Below, piece after piece: positions 34,466-43,322 of a stretch of 64,000 nucleotides of DNA. The notes beneath the pieces are model-generated. The model saw only the letters and a program-made list of their open reading frames with translations. It was not told where the DNA came from and made no database searches. Origin of the DNA: Mycobacterium sp. D16Q13. GTDB taxonomy: Bacteria; Actinomycetota; Actinomycetes; Mycobacteriales; Mycobacteriaceae. The position numbers were made by a program, and so were the translations under genes. The stretch spans positions 94,085 to 158,084 of the forward strand of contig NZ_MAEW01000015.1 in NCBI RefSeq assembly GCF_002013375.1. The letters are read 5' to 3'. Numbering within the stretch: position 1 is the stretch's first letter; each line of letters opens with the position of its first letter.

Positions 34466-35787
34466 GCGACACCGACGCCGATCCCGTTGTCATCTCCGGT
34501 ATGGCGATCGAGATGCCTGGGGCGATCGACACCCCGGCAGCGTTCTGGAACGCATTGGCGGACGCTCGCGAGCTCGTCTGCCCTTTCCCCCGCGATCGCG
34601 ATTGGCCCGTCGACGAGCTGTTGTCGCTATCCAATCTGGACGGCTGGGGACGCGTGTCCGACGCCGGTGGATTCCTCACCGATGCAAGTGCTTTCGACCC
34701 CACTTTTTATGGGATCACACAGCGCGAAGCAGTCGCCATGGACCCGCAACAACGGGTGGCCATGCGATCAGCGTGGAAGGCCTTAGAGAACACCGGCCTG
34801 AACCCGGGAGCACTCGACGGTTCCGAGGCCGGTTGTTTCATCGGTATCTCCCCCAACGAGTACGGGCCGCCGGTCGGCGAAGTCAATGCCCACAGCGGAA
34901 TGCGTGTGGTCGGCCGTGGACAATTGGGCGCGGCCGGTCGCATCTCGCACCAGTTGGGACTCATCGGGCCGTCCATGTGCATCGACTCGGCGTGCGCATC
35001 GTCCTTGGCAGCGCTTCATGTCGCCGCCACCGCGGTTCGGGCCGACGAATGCGAGTGGGCCATCGCCGGCGGCGTCTGCGTCATGGGCTCACCTGGCGGG
35101 TTCTATGAGTTCTCCCGGATGCACGCTCTCGACCCCGACGGGCACTGCCGCTCGTACTCCGATGAGGCCAACGGCACACTCTGGGGCGAAGGCGTGGGAA
35201 TGGTTGTACTGGAACGTGAATCGCGCGCTCGCGCCCTGGGTCACCGGGTGTACGGGCGCATCATGGCCATCCGTACTAACCACAATGGCGGGGGTAAACC
35301 CATCCTGGTGCCACGCGGGCGGGCGCAGGCGAAGCTGGTCGCCGCGACCATCGCCGCCTCCGGTGTCAATCCAGCCGACGTCGGGATGCTCGAAGGACAT
35401 GGCACGGGCACCCGCGCCGGCGATCCGCTGGAGATCATGGCGTTGCAGAGCACCTACGGGGCCGGAGGCTCACACGCACTGCTGGGATCTGCGAAATCTA
35501 ATGCCGGACATGCACAATCGGCTGCGGGAATGGTAGGGCTGATCAAATTGCTGTTGGCCGGCCAGCATGGACACATCCCTCCCACCTTGTTCGCGGACAA
35601 CCCCACGACCAAGGTCGACTGGTCGATGACCGGGATCCGCCTGGCCACGAAGCTGCACCCCTGGGAGCCGAAGAATGGCATCCGGTACGGCGCCGTCTCT
35701 TCCTTCGGGGCCGGGGGCGCCAACGCGCACGCCATCATCGCGATGCCTGCCAGCGACGCAGTCGGAGAGGACGGCGACGATGTCTAG
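34462..35787 (+). CDS. mbtC: Polyketide ketosynthase MbtC
   Basis: A stand-alone ketosynthase of 441 residues that with MbtD adds the beta-hydroxy acid unit between the two hydroxylysines of mycobactin. The active-site Cys is in IDSACASSLAALH (about residue 176), and the two His residues are in EGHGTGTRAGDP and KSNAGHAQSAAG. The C-terminus FGAGGANAHAII is typical. It overlaps mbtD by 8 bases. Splitting KS from AT-KR-ACP is the normal arrangement for MbtC/MbtD. Confidence 0.92.
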   Translation: MSDTDADPVVISGMAIEMPGAIDTPAAFWNALADARELVCPFPRDRDWPVDELLSLSNLDGWGRVSDAGGFLTDASAFDPTFYGITQREAVAMDPQQRVAMRSAWKALENTGLNPGALDGSEAGCFIGISPNEYGPPVGEVNAHSGMRVVGRGQLGAAGRISHQLGLIGPSMCIDSACASSLAALHVAATAVRADECEWAIAGGVCVMGSPGGFYEFSRMHALDPDGHCRSYSDEANGTLWGEGVGMVVLERESRARALGHRVYGRIMAIRTNHNGGGKPILVPRGRAQAKLVAATIAASGVNPADVGMLEGHGTGTRAGDPLEIMALQSTYGAGGSHALLGSAKSNAGHAQSAAGMVGLIKLLLAGQHGHIPPTLFADNPTTKVDWSMTGIRLATKLHPWEPKNGIRYGAVSSFGAGGANAHAIIAMPASDAVGEDGDDV

Positions 35788-38700
35788 CCACCGCTTACCC
35801 GACGGAACCATCCCTGTCCTACTCTCGGCGGACACCCCAGAGGTGCTGTGCCGGGAGGCCGCCGCACTCCTGGCGTATGTGCTTGACCACCCGCGAATCA
35901 CCCCGAATCGGATTGCGGGCATGATCTTCCGGACCCGCACCGCGCGCCGGTTCCGCGCACTGATCACCGTCGACGACCACGATCAATTGGTAGCCGCACT
36001 GCGGGCCGTCGTTACCGGTGCGATCCACACCCACGTGATCCGCAATGCCGAGCCCGCGACCTCTCGCCGCCGTGGATTTGTGTTCCCCGGGCAGGGCGGG
36101 CAACGCCCGGGCATGGGAAGACTCTTCTACGATCGGTTCCCCGATTTTCGCGACAAGGTCGACCGCTGCTCGGAACTGTTCGCCACGCAGTTCGGCCGTT
36201 CGCCGCTGAATTATCTTCTCGATGAACACCTTCCCGCCGATGACCGTGCAAGTGTCGTCCAGCCCGCCCTGTTCACTCAGATGGCGGGCCTGGCCGCGCT
36301 GTGGCGTTCCGTCGGCGTCACCCCGGATGTCGCGATCGGACACAGTCAGGGTGAGATCGCCGCGGCGTATGTTTCCGGCACCATGTCTCTTGCTCACGCG
36401 GTCACCGTGGTGGGCACCCGGGCCCGGATCGCGGATGAATTCCCGGCAGACGACTACGTCATGGCGGTGATCGCCGCCGATCGCGACACCTGCGAGGAAC
36501 TGCTTGCCCGGCAATCGGGTTGGGCCGAACTCTCGGTGATCAACTCCCCCTCGATGGTGGGGATCTCCGGCCAGCGCGAGACCGTTCAGCAGATTGTCGA
36601 CCGCCTCACCGAAGACGGGGTCTTCGCTCGGATCATCCCGGTGCGATACCCGGCGCATACCAGCATGATCGCCTCGATCGGCGCCGAGATTCGCATGGCC
36701 CTTGCCGAAGGTCTCGGCGTCAGCGAGTTCGCGGTCTCCGAAATCGATTGCATTGGTTCGACACTAGGTGCACCGATTACTCCTGAGGTACCGGTCGATC
36801 AGTATTGGTTCTGGAACCTGCGCAATGTCGTCCGTTTCGATCGCGCCATCGCGACCGCGGTGACGGCTCAGGTCGACACCTTCGTGGAGCTCGCCGAACA
36901 TCCCACATTGCAGCTGGCGATCCGTGAGAATCTCGCGGCTCTGGACTCCGAACGCACCGCGTGCGTAGTAGGCACATCCACCCGGACCGCAACCGATCTG
37001 GCCGAATTCACCGCCAACCTCGCGAACCTCGCCGTCCATGATCTCAACTACAACTGGGACGCGCTGCGCACCGAGACATCCGAACCCATATCGCTGCCAT
37101 TGCGCGACTTCCCCAATGTTCAGAACAACGACGTTCCACTCTGGCTGTCGTACCGCTGGGCGAACAGCGGGGCTTCCGTAGCGACGCACACCTCCGTCCC
37201 GCAGGAAGCCGATCGCCCAACAGACCGAGTCGATTCTCCGGCACACCCGCGGCTACTGCGCGAGGCCTGGACCAAGGTGACCCGGCGCTCGATGATGCCG
37301 CCAAGGTTCTATGGATTCATCGACGCCACCGGCGAGGCCGGGGCGCTCGTCGAGGCACTGCGCGAGGGTGCGCCGGACTTCGGTTCATCGGCCCACATCA
37401 TTGGCGACGCAGAGGTATCCGGTACCGGCGACGCTGACACTGTGGTGATCGTGCTTCCCGCCGCGGGACAACTGGATGACCCCGGGGCCGCCGACGCGGT
37501 GGCACAGTTCTTCGGCGACCGCACATGGTGGCCAGAGCTGTCGAGCTCGGTGACCGGATGCTGGATTGTCACGGTCGGCGGCGAAGAAGTCACCAGCGCA
37601 GATACGTCATCAGATCCGGTGCACGCCGCGATCGCCGCCGGATTTCGCTGCATGGGTGCCGAGCATCCGGGAATTGCCTTCCGGCATCTGGACCTCACGT
37701 CGGATATCGCCCACCCGGACAGTGCCAGCATCGTCCTGGCCGCGCTGCAATCAGCCGGAGAATCGGAGTTGGCACTCCGGGCGGACGGCATGTACGCCAA
37801 GCGCATCCTGGATGCCAGTCAGGACGGCGATAGCGAAACCGCCACTGCGGTACCCGATCACGTCCTGATCACCGGGGGCACCGGAAAACTCGGTCAGGAA
37901 TTCTGCGAGCACTACGCCCGACTGGGCACCCGGCACATCACCCTGATCAGCCGTTCCGGCGAGACCGCCGCGGTGGCCGGACGGCTCGACGCCATCCGGC
38001 GCAGCACCGGTGCCGTGGTTCGTGCACTCTCCTGCGATGTGACCAATGCGTCCGCCGTCGCCGAACTCGCCGGTGAGCTGCGCGAATCGCCTGCGGACCT
38101 GATCATCCATGCCGCGGTGAGCTATTCGGATACTCCGCTCGCCGAGGTCACCTCCGAGAAGTTCCACCAGGCGTTACGCGCCAAGGTCGGGGGCATCACG
38201 AATGTCCTCGACGCCCTGCCCCGCACCGATTCCTGTCACGTCATGTTGTGCTCATCGCTGGCGGCGACGATCGGCGGCAAAGGCCAGCTGATGTATGCGG
38301 CGGGCAACCGGATGCTGGACGTGCTCGCGGCCCGTCAGCGTTCCGCCGGACTGGATTGCGTATCCGTGCAATGGGGCCAGTGGACCGTGCACCTCGATCT
38401 CGATGACACAGGTATTGCGAAACTGGCCGCCGCAGGGGTCCATCCGATGCGGCCTGCCGATGCTCTTGCCGTCGGGATGAAACGACACACCGGCAACACC
38501 CTGGTCGGAGCGTTCGACCTCACGCAGGCACGCGAGGTATTGGGTGTGTTCGGGTACGGGCCGCTGCTCTCCGAGCTTGTGGACAACAGCAGGCCGGCAG
38601 CGCCCACGGAGCGCATTCGGCCCGCGGCGGTGACGCCCGAGAACCGCTCCGGACATCTGGTGCAGTTACTCGCTGAGGTCATCGGCGCCGACCACGCCGA

Positions 38701-38872
38701 CTCCATCGACACCGCCATGCCCATGGTGGCGATGGGCCTGGATTCATTGCAGGCACTGGAATTTCGACGGCGCGTGCAGGCTGAACTCGACTTTGAGCTG
38801 CCGGTACAAGATCTACTCGGCGGAGCCTCCGTGGATCACGTCATCGAGGTGCTGTCGGCTCAGACACGCTGA
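35780..38872 (+). CDS. mbtD: Polyketide synthase MbtD (AT-KR-ACP)
   Basis: The 1030-residue partner of MbtC. An N-terminal linker is followed by an acyltransferase (FVFPGQGGQRPGMG, then GHSQGEIAAA near 190), a ketoreductase (ITGGTGKLGQEF near 700, with the Tyr-Asn pair in MYAAGNRM) and an acyl carrier (MGLDSLQALEF near 985). No dehydratase or enoylreductase is seen, consistent with a beta-hydroxy acyl product. ATG 35780 is used; the frame extends upstream inside mbtC. It ends the plus-strand siderophore operon, 4 bases before the toxin-antitoxin operator. Confidence 0.91.
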   Translation: MSSHRLPDGTIPVLLSADTPEVLCREAAALLAYVLDHPRITPNRIAGMIFRTRTARRFRALITVDDHDQLVAALRAVVTGAIHTHVIRNAEPATSRRRGFVFPGQGGQRPGMGRLFYDRFPDFRDKVDRCSELFATQFGRSPLNYLLDEHLPADDRASVVQPALFTQMAGLAALWRSVGVTPDVAIGHSQGEIAAAYVSGTMSLAHAVTVVGTRARIADEFPADDYVMAVIAADRDTCEELLARQSGWAELSVINSPSMVGISGQRETVQQIVDRLTEDGVFARIIPVRYPAHTSMIASIGAEIRMALAEGLGVSEFAVSEIDCIGSTLGAPITPEVPVDQYWFWNLRNVVRFDRAIATAVTAQVDTFVELAEHPTLQLAIRENLAALDSERTACVVGTSTRTATDLAEFTANLANLAVHDLNYNWDALRTETSEPISLPLRDFPNVQNNDVPLWLSYRWANSGASVATHTSVPQEADRPTDRVDSPAHPRLLREAWTKVTRRSMMPPRFYGFIDATGEAGALVEALREGAPDFGSSAHIIGDAEVSGTGDADTVVIVLPAAGQLDDPGAADAVAQFFGDRTWWPELSSSVTGCWIVTVGGEEVTSADTSSDPVHAAIAAGFRCMGAEHPGIAFRHLDLTSDIAHPDSASIVLAALQSAGESELALRADGMYAKRILDASQDGDSETATAVPDHVLITGGTGKLGQEFCEHYARLGTRHITLISRSGETAAVAGRLDAIRRSTGAVVRALSCDVTNASAVAELAGELRESPADLIIHAAVSYSDTPLAEVTSEKFHQALRAKVGGITNVLDALPRTDSCHVMLCSSLAATIGGKGQLMYAAGNRMLDVLAARQRSAGLDCVSVQWGQWTVHLDLDDTGIAKLAAAGVHPMRPADALAVGMKRHTGNTLVGAFDLTQAREVLGVFGYGPLLSELVDNSRPAAPTERIRPAAVTPENRSGHLVQLLAEVIGADHADSIDTAMPMVAMGLDSLQALEFRRRVQAELDFELPVQDLLGGASVDHVIEVLSAQTR

Positions 38873-38875
38873 CCG

Positions 38876-38899
38876 ATACCCAACAAACTTGTTGGGTAT
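38876..38899. promoter_or_regulatory. Palindromic operator of the RES/Xre-type toxin-antitoxin pair
   Basis: Two perfect 11-base arms, ATACCCAACAA and TTGTTGGGTAT, flank a 2-base centre. A -10-like TATACT at 38897-38902 overlaps the right arm, so binding would block initiation. From this -10, transcription would begin at or close to the antitoxin ATG at 38909, suggesting a leaderless mRNA. Autoregulation by the antitoxin complex is the usual mechanism. Confidence 0.75.
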
Positions 38900-38908
38900 A
38901 CTCATGGC

Positions 38909-39388
38909 ATGGCAGCGACACGGCGCGGCACCACCGGCAAGGCGGTAGCGGCTTCCAGCCCTGCGAAAAAGCGCGGGTCTACATCGATTCGCTCGGTGAG
39001 CACTCCCCAACGTGTGGTGGTCGGCAGCCTGGCGGTCGCCACACAGCCGGCCGACGATCCGCTTGCTCCGTTGCGGGTGTCCTACCTGGTCGACGCCGTT
39101 GGCGGGGCCGCGCAGTTGGCCCGGATTATCGGGGTGAACCGGTCGCAACCCTCACGGTGGATCTCCGGTGAGGAACGCCCCGGCGGCCGCACCGCCCCCC
39201 TCATCATCGATCTGGAGCATGTTGTGTCGCGGGCACGTCTGGTGTGGGGTGACCCCGCCGCGACAACGTGGCTGGAAAGTGCGAACAGCTACCTCGGGGG
39301 CGCCCGCCCGCTGGATGTGTTGTTGAGCGAGGGGCCGGGCCGGGTCCTCGATGCACTGGATGCGGTAACCGCGGGGTCCTTTTCGTAG
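38909..39388 (+). CDS. Antitoxin with Xre/ParS-MbcA-type toxin-binding domain
   Basis: A 159-residue protein with a basic, Ala/Ser-rich N-terminus (about 1-45), a helix-turn-helix-like region (AAQLARIIGVNRSQPSRWISGE, split by its turn) and the C-terminal toxin-binding segment common in RES-partner antitoxins (WLESANSYLGGARPLDVLL). It neutralises the downstream toxin and probably represses its own promoter through the 38876 palindrome. The toxin ATG follows its TAG directly. Family assignment is strong; the exact partner mechanism is inferred. Confidence 0.85.
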   Translation: MAATRRGTTGKAVAASSPAKKRGSTSIRSVSTPQRVVVGSLAVATQPADDPLAPLRVSYLVDAVGGAAQLARIIGVNRSQPSRWISGEERPGGRTAPLIIDLEHVVSRARLVWGDPAATTWLESANSYLGGARPLDVLLSEGPGRVLDALDAVTAGSFS

Positions 39389-39946
39389 ATGCTGGCCTAC
39401 CGGATCTTCCCGTACCTCGCGGACGCGAAGACGGGGCAACCTGGACATCCGCTGTACCAGCACCGACCGCAACGCGGTGGCCGAATCGACCATCCCGACT
39501 ACTACGTCTGGTACCTGGGAACGCGGCCCGAGGTGGCATGCGGGGAGGTATTCGGGGATCTACAGATCTGGGACGACTCGATACTGGAGTTCCCCCTGCT
39601 GGGTACCCGCAGGGCGCTCGGAGTGTTCAGCCTTCCCGATAACCTACGGGTATGTGATCTCGATGATGCGAAACAGCTTGTCAGGCTTGGACTTCGCCCC
39701 ACACAGGTGGTAGCGCGGAATCTCGCCGTCACTCAGGCGTGGGGACATCAGATCTGGTCGGAGACCATGGCCGACGGCGGGGACCAGCGGTGGCAGGCCG
39801 TCAGATGGTGGTCATACCACCGTCCGTCGTGGCCGGTGCTGGCGAGCTGGCACCGCCCGAAACTGGAGCGGGTCGAACTCCTGGACCTCGACCACCCGGC
39901 CATCATCGACGCGGCAACCGCACTGAATCGTCCCATCAGCCGCTGA
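39389..39946 (+). CDS. RES-domain toxin (MbcT-like)
   Basis: A 185-residue RES-domain protein. Characterised relatives such as M. tuberculosis MbcT degrade NAD by phosphorolysis and are bactericidal unless bound by their antitoxin. Conserved features are the N-terminal YRIFPY, an Arg-containing segment near residue 30, YYVWYLGTRPEVACGEVFGD (Tyr and Glu of the active site, shown with family spacing) and a C-terminal Asn (ALNRPISR). It lies directly against the antitoxin stop (TAGATG) and converges on the ATPase gene with 3 bases between. Confidence 0.85.
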   Translation: MLAYRIFPYLADAKTGQPGHPLYQHRPQRGGRIDHPDYYVWYLGTRPEVACGEVFGDLQIWDDSILEFPLLGTRRALGVFSLPDNLRVCDLDDAKQLVRLGLRPTQVVARNLAVTQAWGHQIWSETMADGGDQRWQAVRWWSYHRPSWPVLASWHRPKLERVELLDLDHPAIIDAATALNRPISR

Positions 39947-39949
39947 CAT

Positions 39950-42085
39950 TCACCTACCGAGGATTCGCCGCACAGACTGCTCCGGGCGAAGATCCAAGCG
40001 GCGCAGCAACTGCGCGTTGAGCGCGACCACCACGGTGGATGCCGACATCAAGATGGCCCCCACGCTCATCGGGAGCACGAATCCGATCGGGGCGAGCACG
40101 CCCGCCGCCAACGGAACCGAGATCAGGTTGTATCCGGCCGCCCACCAAAGGTTTTGCTTCATCTTGCGATAGCTGGCCCGCGACAACTCGATCACCGACA
40201 GCACCGACCGCGGATCCGAGCTGCCCAGAATGACACCGGCGGAAGCGATCGCGACATCGGTTCCCGCTCCGATCGCGATCCCCACATCTGCTTGGGCCAG
40301 CGCGGGAGCGTCGTTGACACCGTCACCGACCATCGCCACGGTATGCCCTTCGGACTGCAGCTGCGCCACCGCAGACGCCTTGTCCTCGGGCCGCACCTCG
40401 GCGAACACCCGATCCACACCGAGCTCGGCCGCCACCGTGTTGGCCACGGCATGCGCGTCACCGGTGATCATGACGACCGATACGCCCAGTCTGTGCAGCG
40501 CCTCGACCGTATCCCGAGACTCCGGCCGGATGTCATCGGCCAGCCGCAGTGCGCCGGCGACCCGCCCATCCACCAACACGTGCAGAATGATCGCACCCTC
40601 AGCACGCCATCCTTCGGCGATCGGTAATTCTTGTGCACCATGCCTTTTCAGCATCGCGGGCCCACCGACCGCGACCTGCGCACCCGCGACCTCCGCGGTA
40701 ACACCCAGCGCCGGCTCGGAAGAAAAGCCGCTGGCGGCAGCGACACGCAGTCCCCGGTCTCGAGCGGCTTCTACGATGGCACGTGCCAGCGGATGCTCAC
40801 TGTCGGCTTCGGCCGCGGCCGCCAGCGACAGCACGGCATCGGCCTCGCGTCCCTCGACGGGTTCGACACCCGTCACCGTAGGAGCACCCTTGGTCAGCGT
40901 TCCCGTCTTGTCGAACAGCACGACATCGACGGTGCGCATCTGCTCAAGAGCCAAGCGGTCTTTCACCAAGACCCCGCCCCGCGCGGCGCGCTCGGTGGCG
41001 ATGGAAACGACCAGCGGAATGGCCAGGCCCAACGCGTGCGGGCAGGCAATCACCAGCACCGTGATGACGCGCACCACCGCGGTGTCAGGGTCTCCCAGAA
41101 TCGTCCAGGCCACGGCCGTCAACGCGGCGGCACCGAGCGCGAACCAGAACAACCAGCCCGCGGCGGTATCGGCGATCCGCTGCGCGCGCGAGCTCGACGC
41201 CTGAGCATCGGCCACCAGACGCTGGATTCCGGCGAGTGTGGTGTCGTCACCGACCGCCGTGACTTCCACACGCAGACCGGAATCGGTGGCCACGGTGCCT
41301 GCGACGACCGGATCGCCGGTGTGACGACGTATCGCGCGTGACTCCCCCGTCACCATCGATTCATCCAGATGGGCACTGCCCTCGGTGATCCGACCGTCCG
41401 CGGGCACCGAGCCGCCCGGGCGCACGAGAACCACGTCACCCACCCGAAGGTCGGCCGGCGCGACGGACACCACCGCGTCTCCCTCGACGCGCTCGGCACT
41501 GTCGGGCAGCAGCGCCGCCAAGGAGTCGAGCGCCGAGGTGGTCTGCGCCAGCGACCGCATCTCGATCCAGTGCCCCAGCAGCATGATCACCACCAGAAGC
41601 GCCAGCTCCCACCAGAAATTGAGCTGGTGATCGATCAGGCCGAGGCTCGCCCCCCAGGACGCGACGAAGGCCACCGTGATCGCCAGGCCGATCAACAGCA
41701 TCATTCCCGGCGTGCGACTCCGTACCTCGGCGACGGCACCGATCAGGAAGGGCTTGCCGCCCCAGAAGTAGATGACGGTACCGAGCACCGGTGAGATCCA
41801 CGGGACCCAACCGGTGGCCGGCAACTGATAGCCGATGACCATCGCGAACATGTCGTTGAACGCCACCACCGGCACGGAGAGCCCCAGCATGATCCAGAAC
41901 AACCTGCGGAACTGCCCGACATGGTCAGCATGACCTCCATGGCCTCCGCCATGACCCGCGTGGTCGTGGTGACCGTGATCGTGGTGACCGTGATCGTGGT
42001 GAGCGTGGTCGACATGATCGGCTTCGCATGTTGCGGCAGGCATGTGAGAAGACGGATGGCCGGGGTGATCCGCGTGCGCACTCAT
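39950..42085 (-). CDS. CopB-type (CPH) copper P1B-ATPase
   Basis: A 711-residue heavy-metal exporter. The CPH metal-site motif (VIACPHALGLAIP) and a long His-rich N-terminus (HHDHGHHDHGHHDH, residues about 30-45) in place of a CXXC domain point to the CopB/P1B-3 group, which exports Cu(II), Cu(I) or Ag(I). TGES, DKTGTLTKG (phosphorylated Asp), an HP pair in DSEHPLARAI and GDGVNDAPAL are all present. About eight membrane segments are expected. ATG 42085 sits at the predicted transcription start of a promoter carrying a copper-type operator. Confidence 0.9.
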   Translation of the reverse strand: MSAHADHPGHPSSHMPAATCEADHVDHAHHDHGHHDHGHHDHAGHGGGHGGHADHVGQFRRLFWIMLGLSVPVVAFNDMFAMVIGYQLPATGWVPWISPVLGTVIYFWGGKPFLIGAVAEVRSRTPGMMLLIGLAITVAFVASWGASLGLIDHQLNFWWELALLVVIMLLGHWIEMRSLAQTTSALDSLAALLPDSAERVEGDAVVSVAPADLRVGDVVLVRPGGSVPADGRITEGSAHLDESMVTGESRAIRRHTGDPVVAGTVATDSGLRVEVTAVGDDTTLAGIQRLVADAQASSSRAQRIADTAAGWLFWFALGAAALTAVAWTILGDPDTAVVRVITVLVIACPHALGLAIPLVVSIATERAARGGVLVKDRLALEQMRTVDVVLFDKTGTLTKGAPTVTGVEPVEGREADAVLSLAAAAEADSEHPLARAIVEAARDRGLRVAAASGFSSEPALGVTAEVAGAQVAVGGPAMLKRHGAQELPIAEGWRAEGAIILHVLVDGRVAGALRLADDIRPESRDTVEALHRLGVSVVMITGDAHAVANTVAAELGVDRVFAEVRPEDKASAVAQLQSEGHTVAMVGDGVNDAPALAQADVGIAIGAGTDVAIASAGVILGSSDPRSVLSVIELSRASYRKMKQNLWWAAGYNLISVPLAAGVLAPIGFVLPMSVGAILMSASTVVVALNAQLLRRLDLRPEQSVRRILGR
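41967..42011. repeat. Tandem 15-bp repeat encoding the His-rich metal-binding tail
   Basis: Two exact copies of TGGTGACCGTGATCG (41967-41981, 41982-41996) are followed by a copy with two changes. On the minus strand they encode repeated HHDHG units at the N-terminus of the ATPase. Copy number may vary between strains by slippage. Confidence 0.8.
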
Positions 42086-42091
42086 ACCCCG

Positions 42092-42120
42092 ATTAAATAC
42101 CCCCCAGGGGTATATGTCAA
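42092..42120 (-). promoter_or_regulatory. Copper ATPase promoter with CsoR/RicR-type operator in the spacer
   Basis: On the minus strand, TTGACA (42120-42115) and TTTAAT (42097-42092) are separated by exactly 17 bases. The spacer holds the near-palindrome ATACCCCTGGGGGGTAT (42113-42097), of the ATACCC-N5-GGGTAT form bound by CsoR/RicR copper sensors. Transcription should start at or next to the ATG at 42085, giving a leaderless mRNA. No csoR or ricR gene is in the window. Confidence 0.78.
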
Positions 42121-42125
42121 GGGGT

Positions 42126-42449
42126 TTAGCACTGGACGTCGACGTGATACACGCTGTAAAGCCATACCCGCCTGGTCGGCCCGGACGAGATGTTCGGGTA
42201 GATCCGCGGGTTGCCGAAGACGTCGAGATCTTTGCGCACCCGGGTGGCTACGCATTGCGACAGCGGCTTGTTGCCGCTCCTGGTAACGATGACCTTGTTG
42301 CCTTGGGCCTTGAGGCCGTCAATGACTTGTTCGGCGTCACCGAGCGCGCCCGGGCCGGCCTGAGCGACCGGGGCCGCCACCAGTGCCGCGGTAACCGCGG
42401 CCGTAACCCAGGCCATCCCGGGCAGGCGCCCACGAAAGTTGGAGTTCAT
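42126..42449 (-). CDS. Small secreted protein of the copper block, paralogue C
   Basis: A 107-residue protein with a signal peptide (about 1-31, cleavage after AQA, mature start GP) and a mature domain shared with the proteins at 42978 and 43323. The shared pattern is QVIDGLKAQGNKVIVTRSGNKPLSQC, then a variable stretch, then a C-terminal VDVQC. The two cysteines, one central and one terminal, could form a disulfide. Function is unknown; placement between LpqS-like genes and a copper pump suggests a copper-related envelope role. I could not name a family. Confidence 0.78.
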   Translation of the reverse strand: MNSNFRGRLPGMAWVTAAVTAALVAAPVAQAGPGALGDAEQVIDGLKAQGNKVIVTRSGNKPLSQCVATRVRKDLDVFGNPRIYPNISSGPTRRVWLYSVYHVDVQC

Positions 42450-42567
42450 GGCGAAATACCTCTCATGCGTGAAGCCGCACCCAGGAGGGTGCGGAGCTTA
42501 CTGACGGTTGGCCGCAGCACCGGGCCGTGCATGCGTCAACGCATGCCGGTACCCGGGCCGACCGTGA

Positions 42568-42984
42568 TCAGCGCCGCAGTACGCAGAGGTGATGAATGAG
42601 AGTGCGCCCCCCGATGATTGCCGCAGCCCCGGTATGAGACGGCGGCCCGCGCGTCGGGACCACACCGATCGCCGACGCCAGTACACAGACGGCAAGCATC
42701 GATGCGGCAAGCCACAGCAGACGTGGCACTACGGGCGTCGCGACCGCGGTCGCCACAGCGTCGCCGGCCGAGCACCCCAAGACCACAGCCTTCCCGATGT
42801 GATCGTGCACCGTGACCGCGCTGAACTGCCGCGGCGACCCGGCCGCGACGGCATGATGCGACAAGGGAACCGCGGCCATATCGCGGTGACGCATCGCCAC
42901 ACACTGCACCGCGAGCGCAGTGAGAGTCGCCGCCGCGATAACCACGCTTACCGAAACGCGGATCGTCCGAGAACTGGTCAGCAT
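42568..42984 (-). CDS. LpqS-like protein, copy 2
   Basis: A 138-residue protein with an N-terminal hydrophobic segment (about 10-30), a His-bearing extracytoplasmic stretch (SHHAVAAGSPRQFSAVTVHDHIGKA), a second hydrophobic segment (about 88-108) and a C-terminal RTLIHHLCVLRR. The His/Cys layout and the final hydrophobic-Cys-Arg-Arg ending resemble M. tuberculosis LpqS, a member of the copper-responsive RicR regulon; this comparison is from memory. It overlaps the upstream small secreted gene by 7 bases. Metal binding is inferred. Confidence 0.65.
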   Translation of the reverse strand: MLTSSRTIRVSVSVVIAAATLTALAVQCVAMRHRDMAAVPLSHHAVAAGSPRQFSAVTVHDHIGKAVVLGCSAGDAVATAVATPVVPRLLWLAASMLAVCVLASAIGVVPTRGPPSHTGAAAIIGGRTLIHHLCVLRR

Positions 42985-43313
42985 TGAACGTCGACGTAGA
43001 CGGTGCGGTAAATCAGTTGAGTACCCACACCATTGGCACGTCTAGCTCGGTTAGGGTCGGCGATGCGGGGGTGGGTCCACCAATACTCCGACTTCCCTTC
43101 GCGCACCGCGGTCACGGTGCACGCCTGCAGCGGCTTATCACCGGTGCGAAGGACGACGACCTTGGCACCTTGGCGTTGCAACTGCGTGATCACCTGCAAG
43201 GCATTCGCCGGCGAGGGACCGGCCGATGCGGCGGGAGATGCGGCGACGGCCAGCGCCGCGGCGAGAAACATTGCCGCAGCGATCGAACGACATGGAAAAA
43301 GCCTGCGGCGCAT
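42978..43313 (-). CDS. Small secreted protein of the copper block, paralogue B
   Basis: A 111-residue protein with a clear signal peptide (cleavage after ASA, mature start GP) and the same domain as its two neighbours: ALQVITQLQRQGAKVVVLRTGDKPLQAC, then a C-terminal VYVDVQC. It contains a Trp/Tyr-rich middle (SEYWWTHPRIADP). It lies 9 bases after paralogue A. Cys spacing is conserved in all three. No enzymatic motif is visible. Confidence 0.78.
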   Translation of the reverse strand: MRRRLFPCRSIAAAMFLAAALAVAASPAASAGPSPANALQVITQLQRQGAKVVVLRTGDKPLQACTVTAVREGKSEYWWTHPRIADPNRARRANGVGTQLIYRTVYVDVQC

Positions 43314-43322
43314 AAGAATTCC

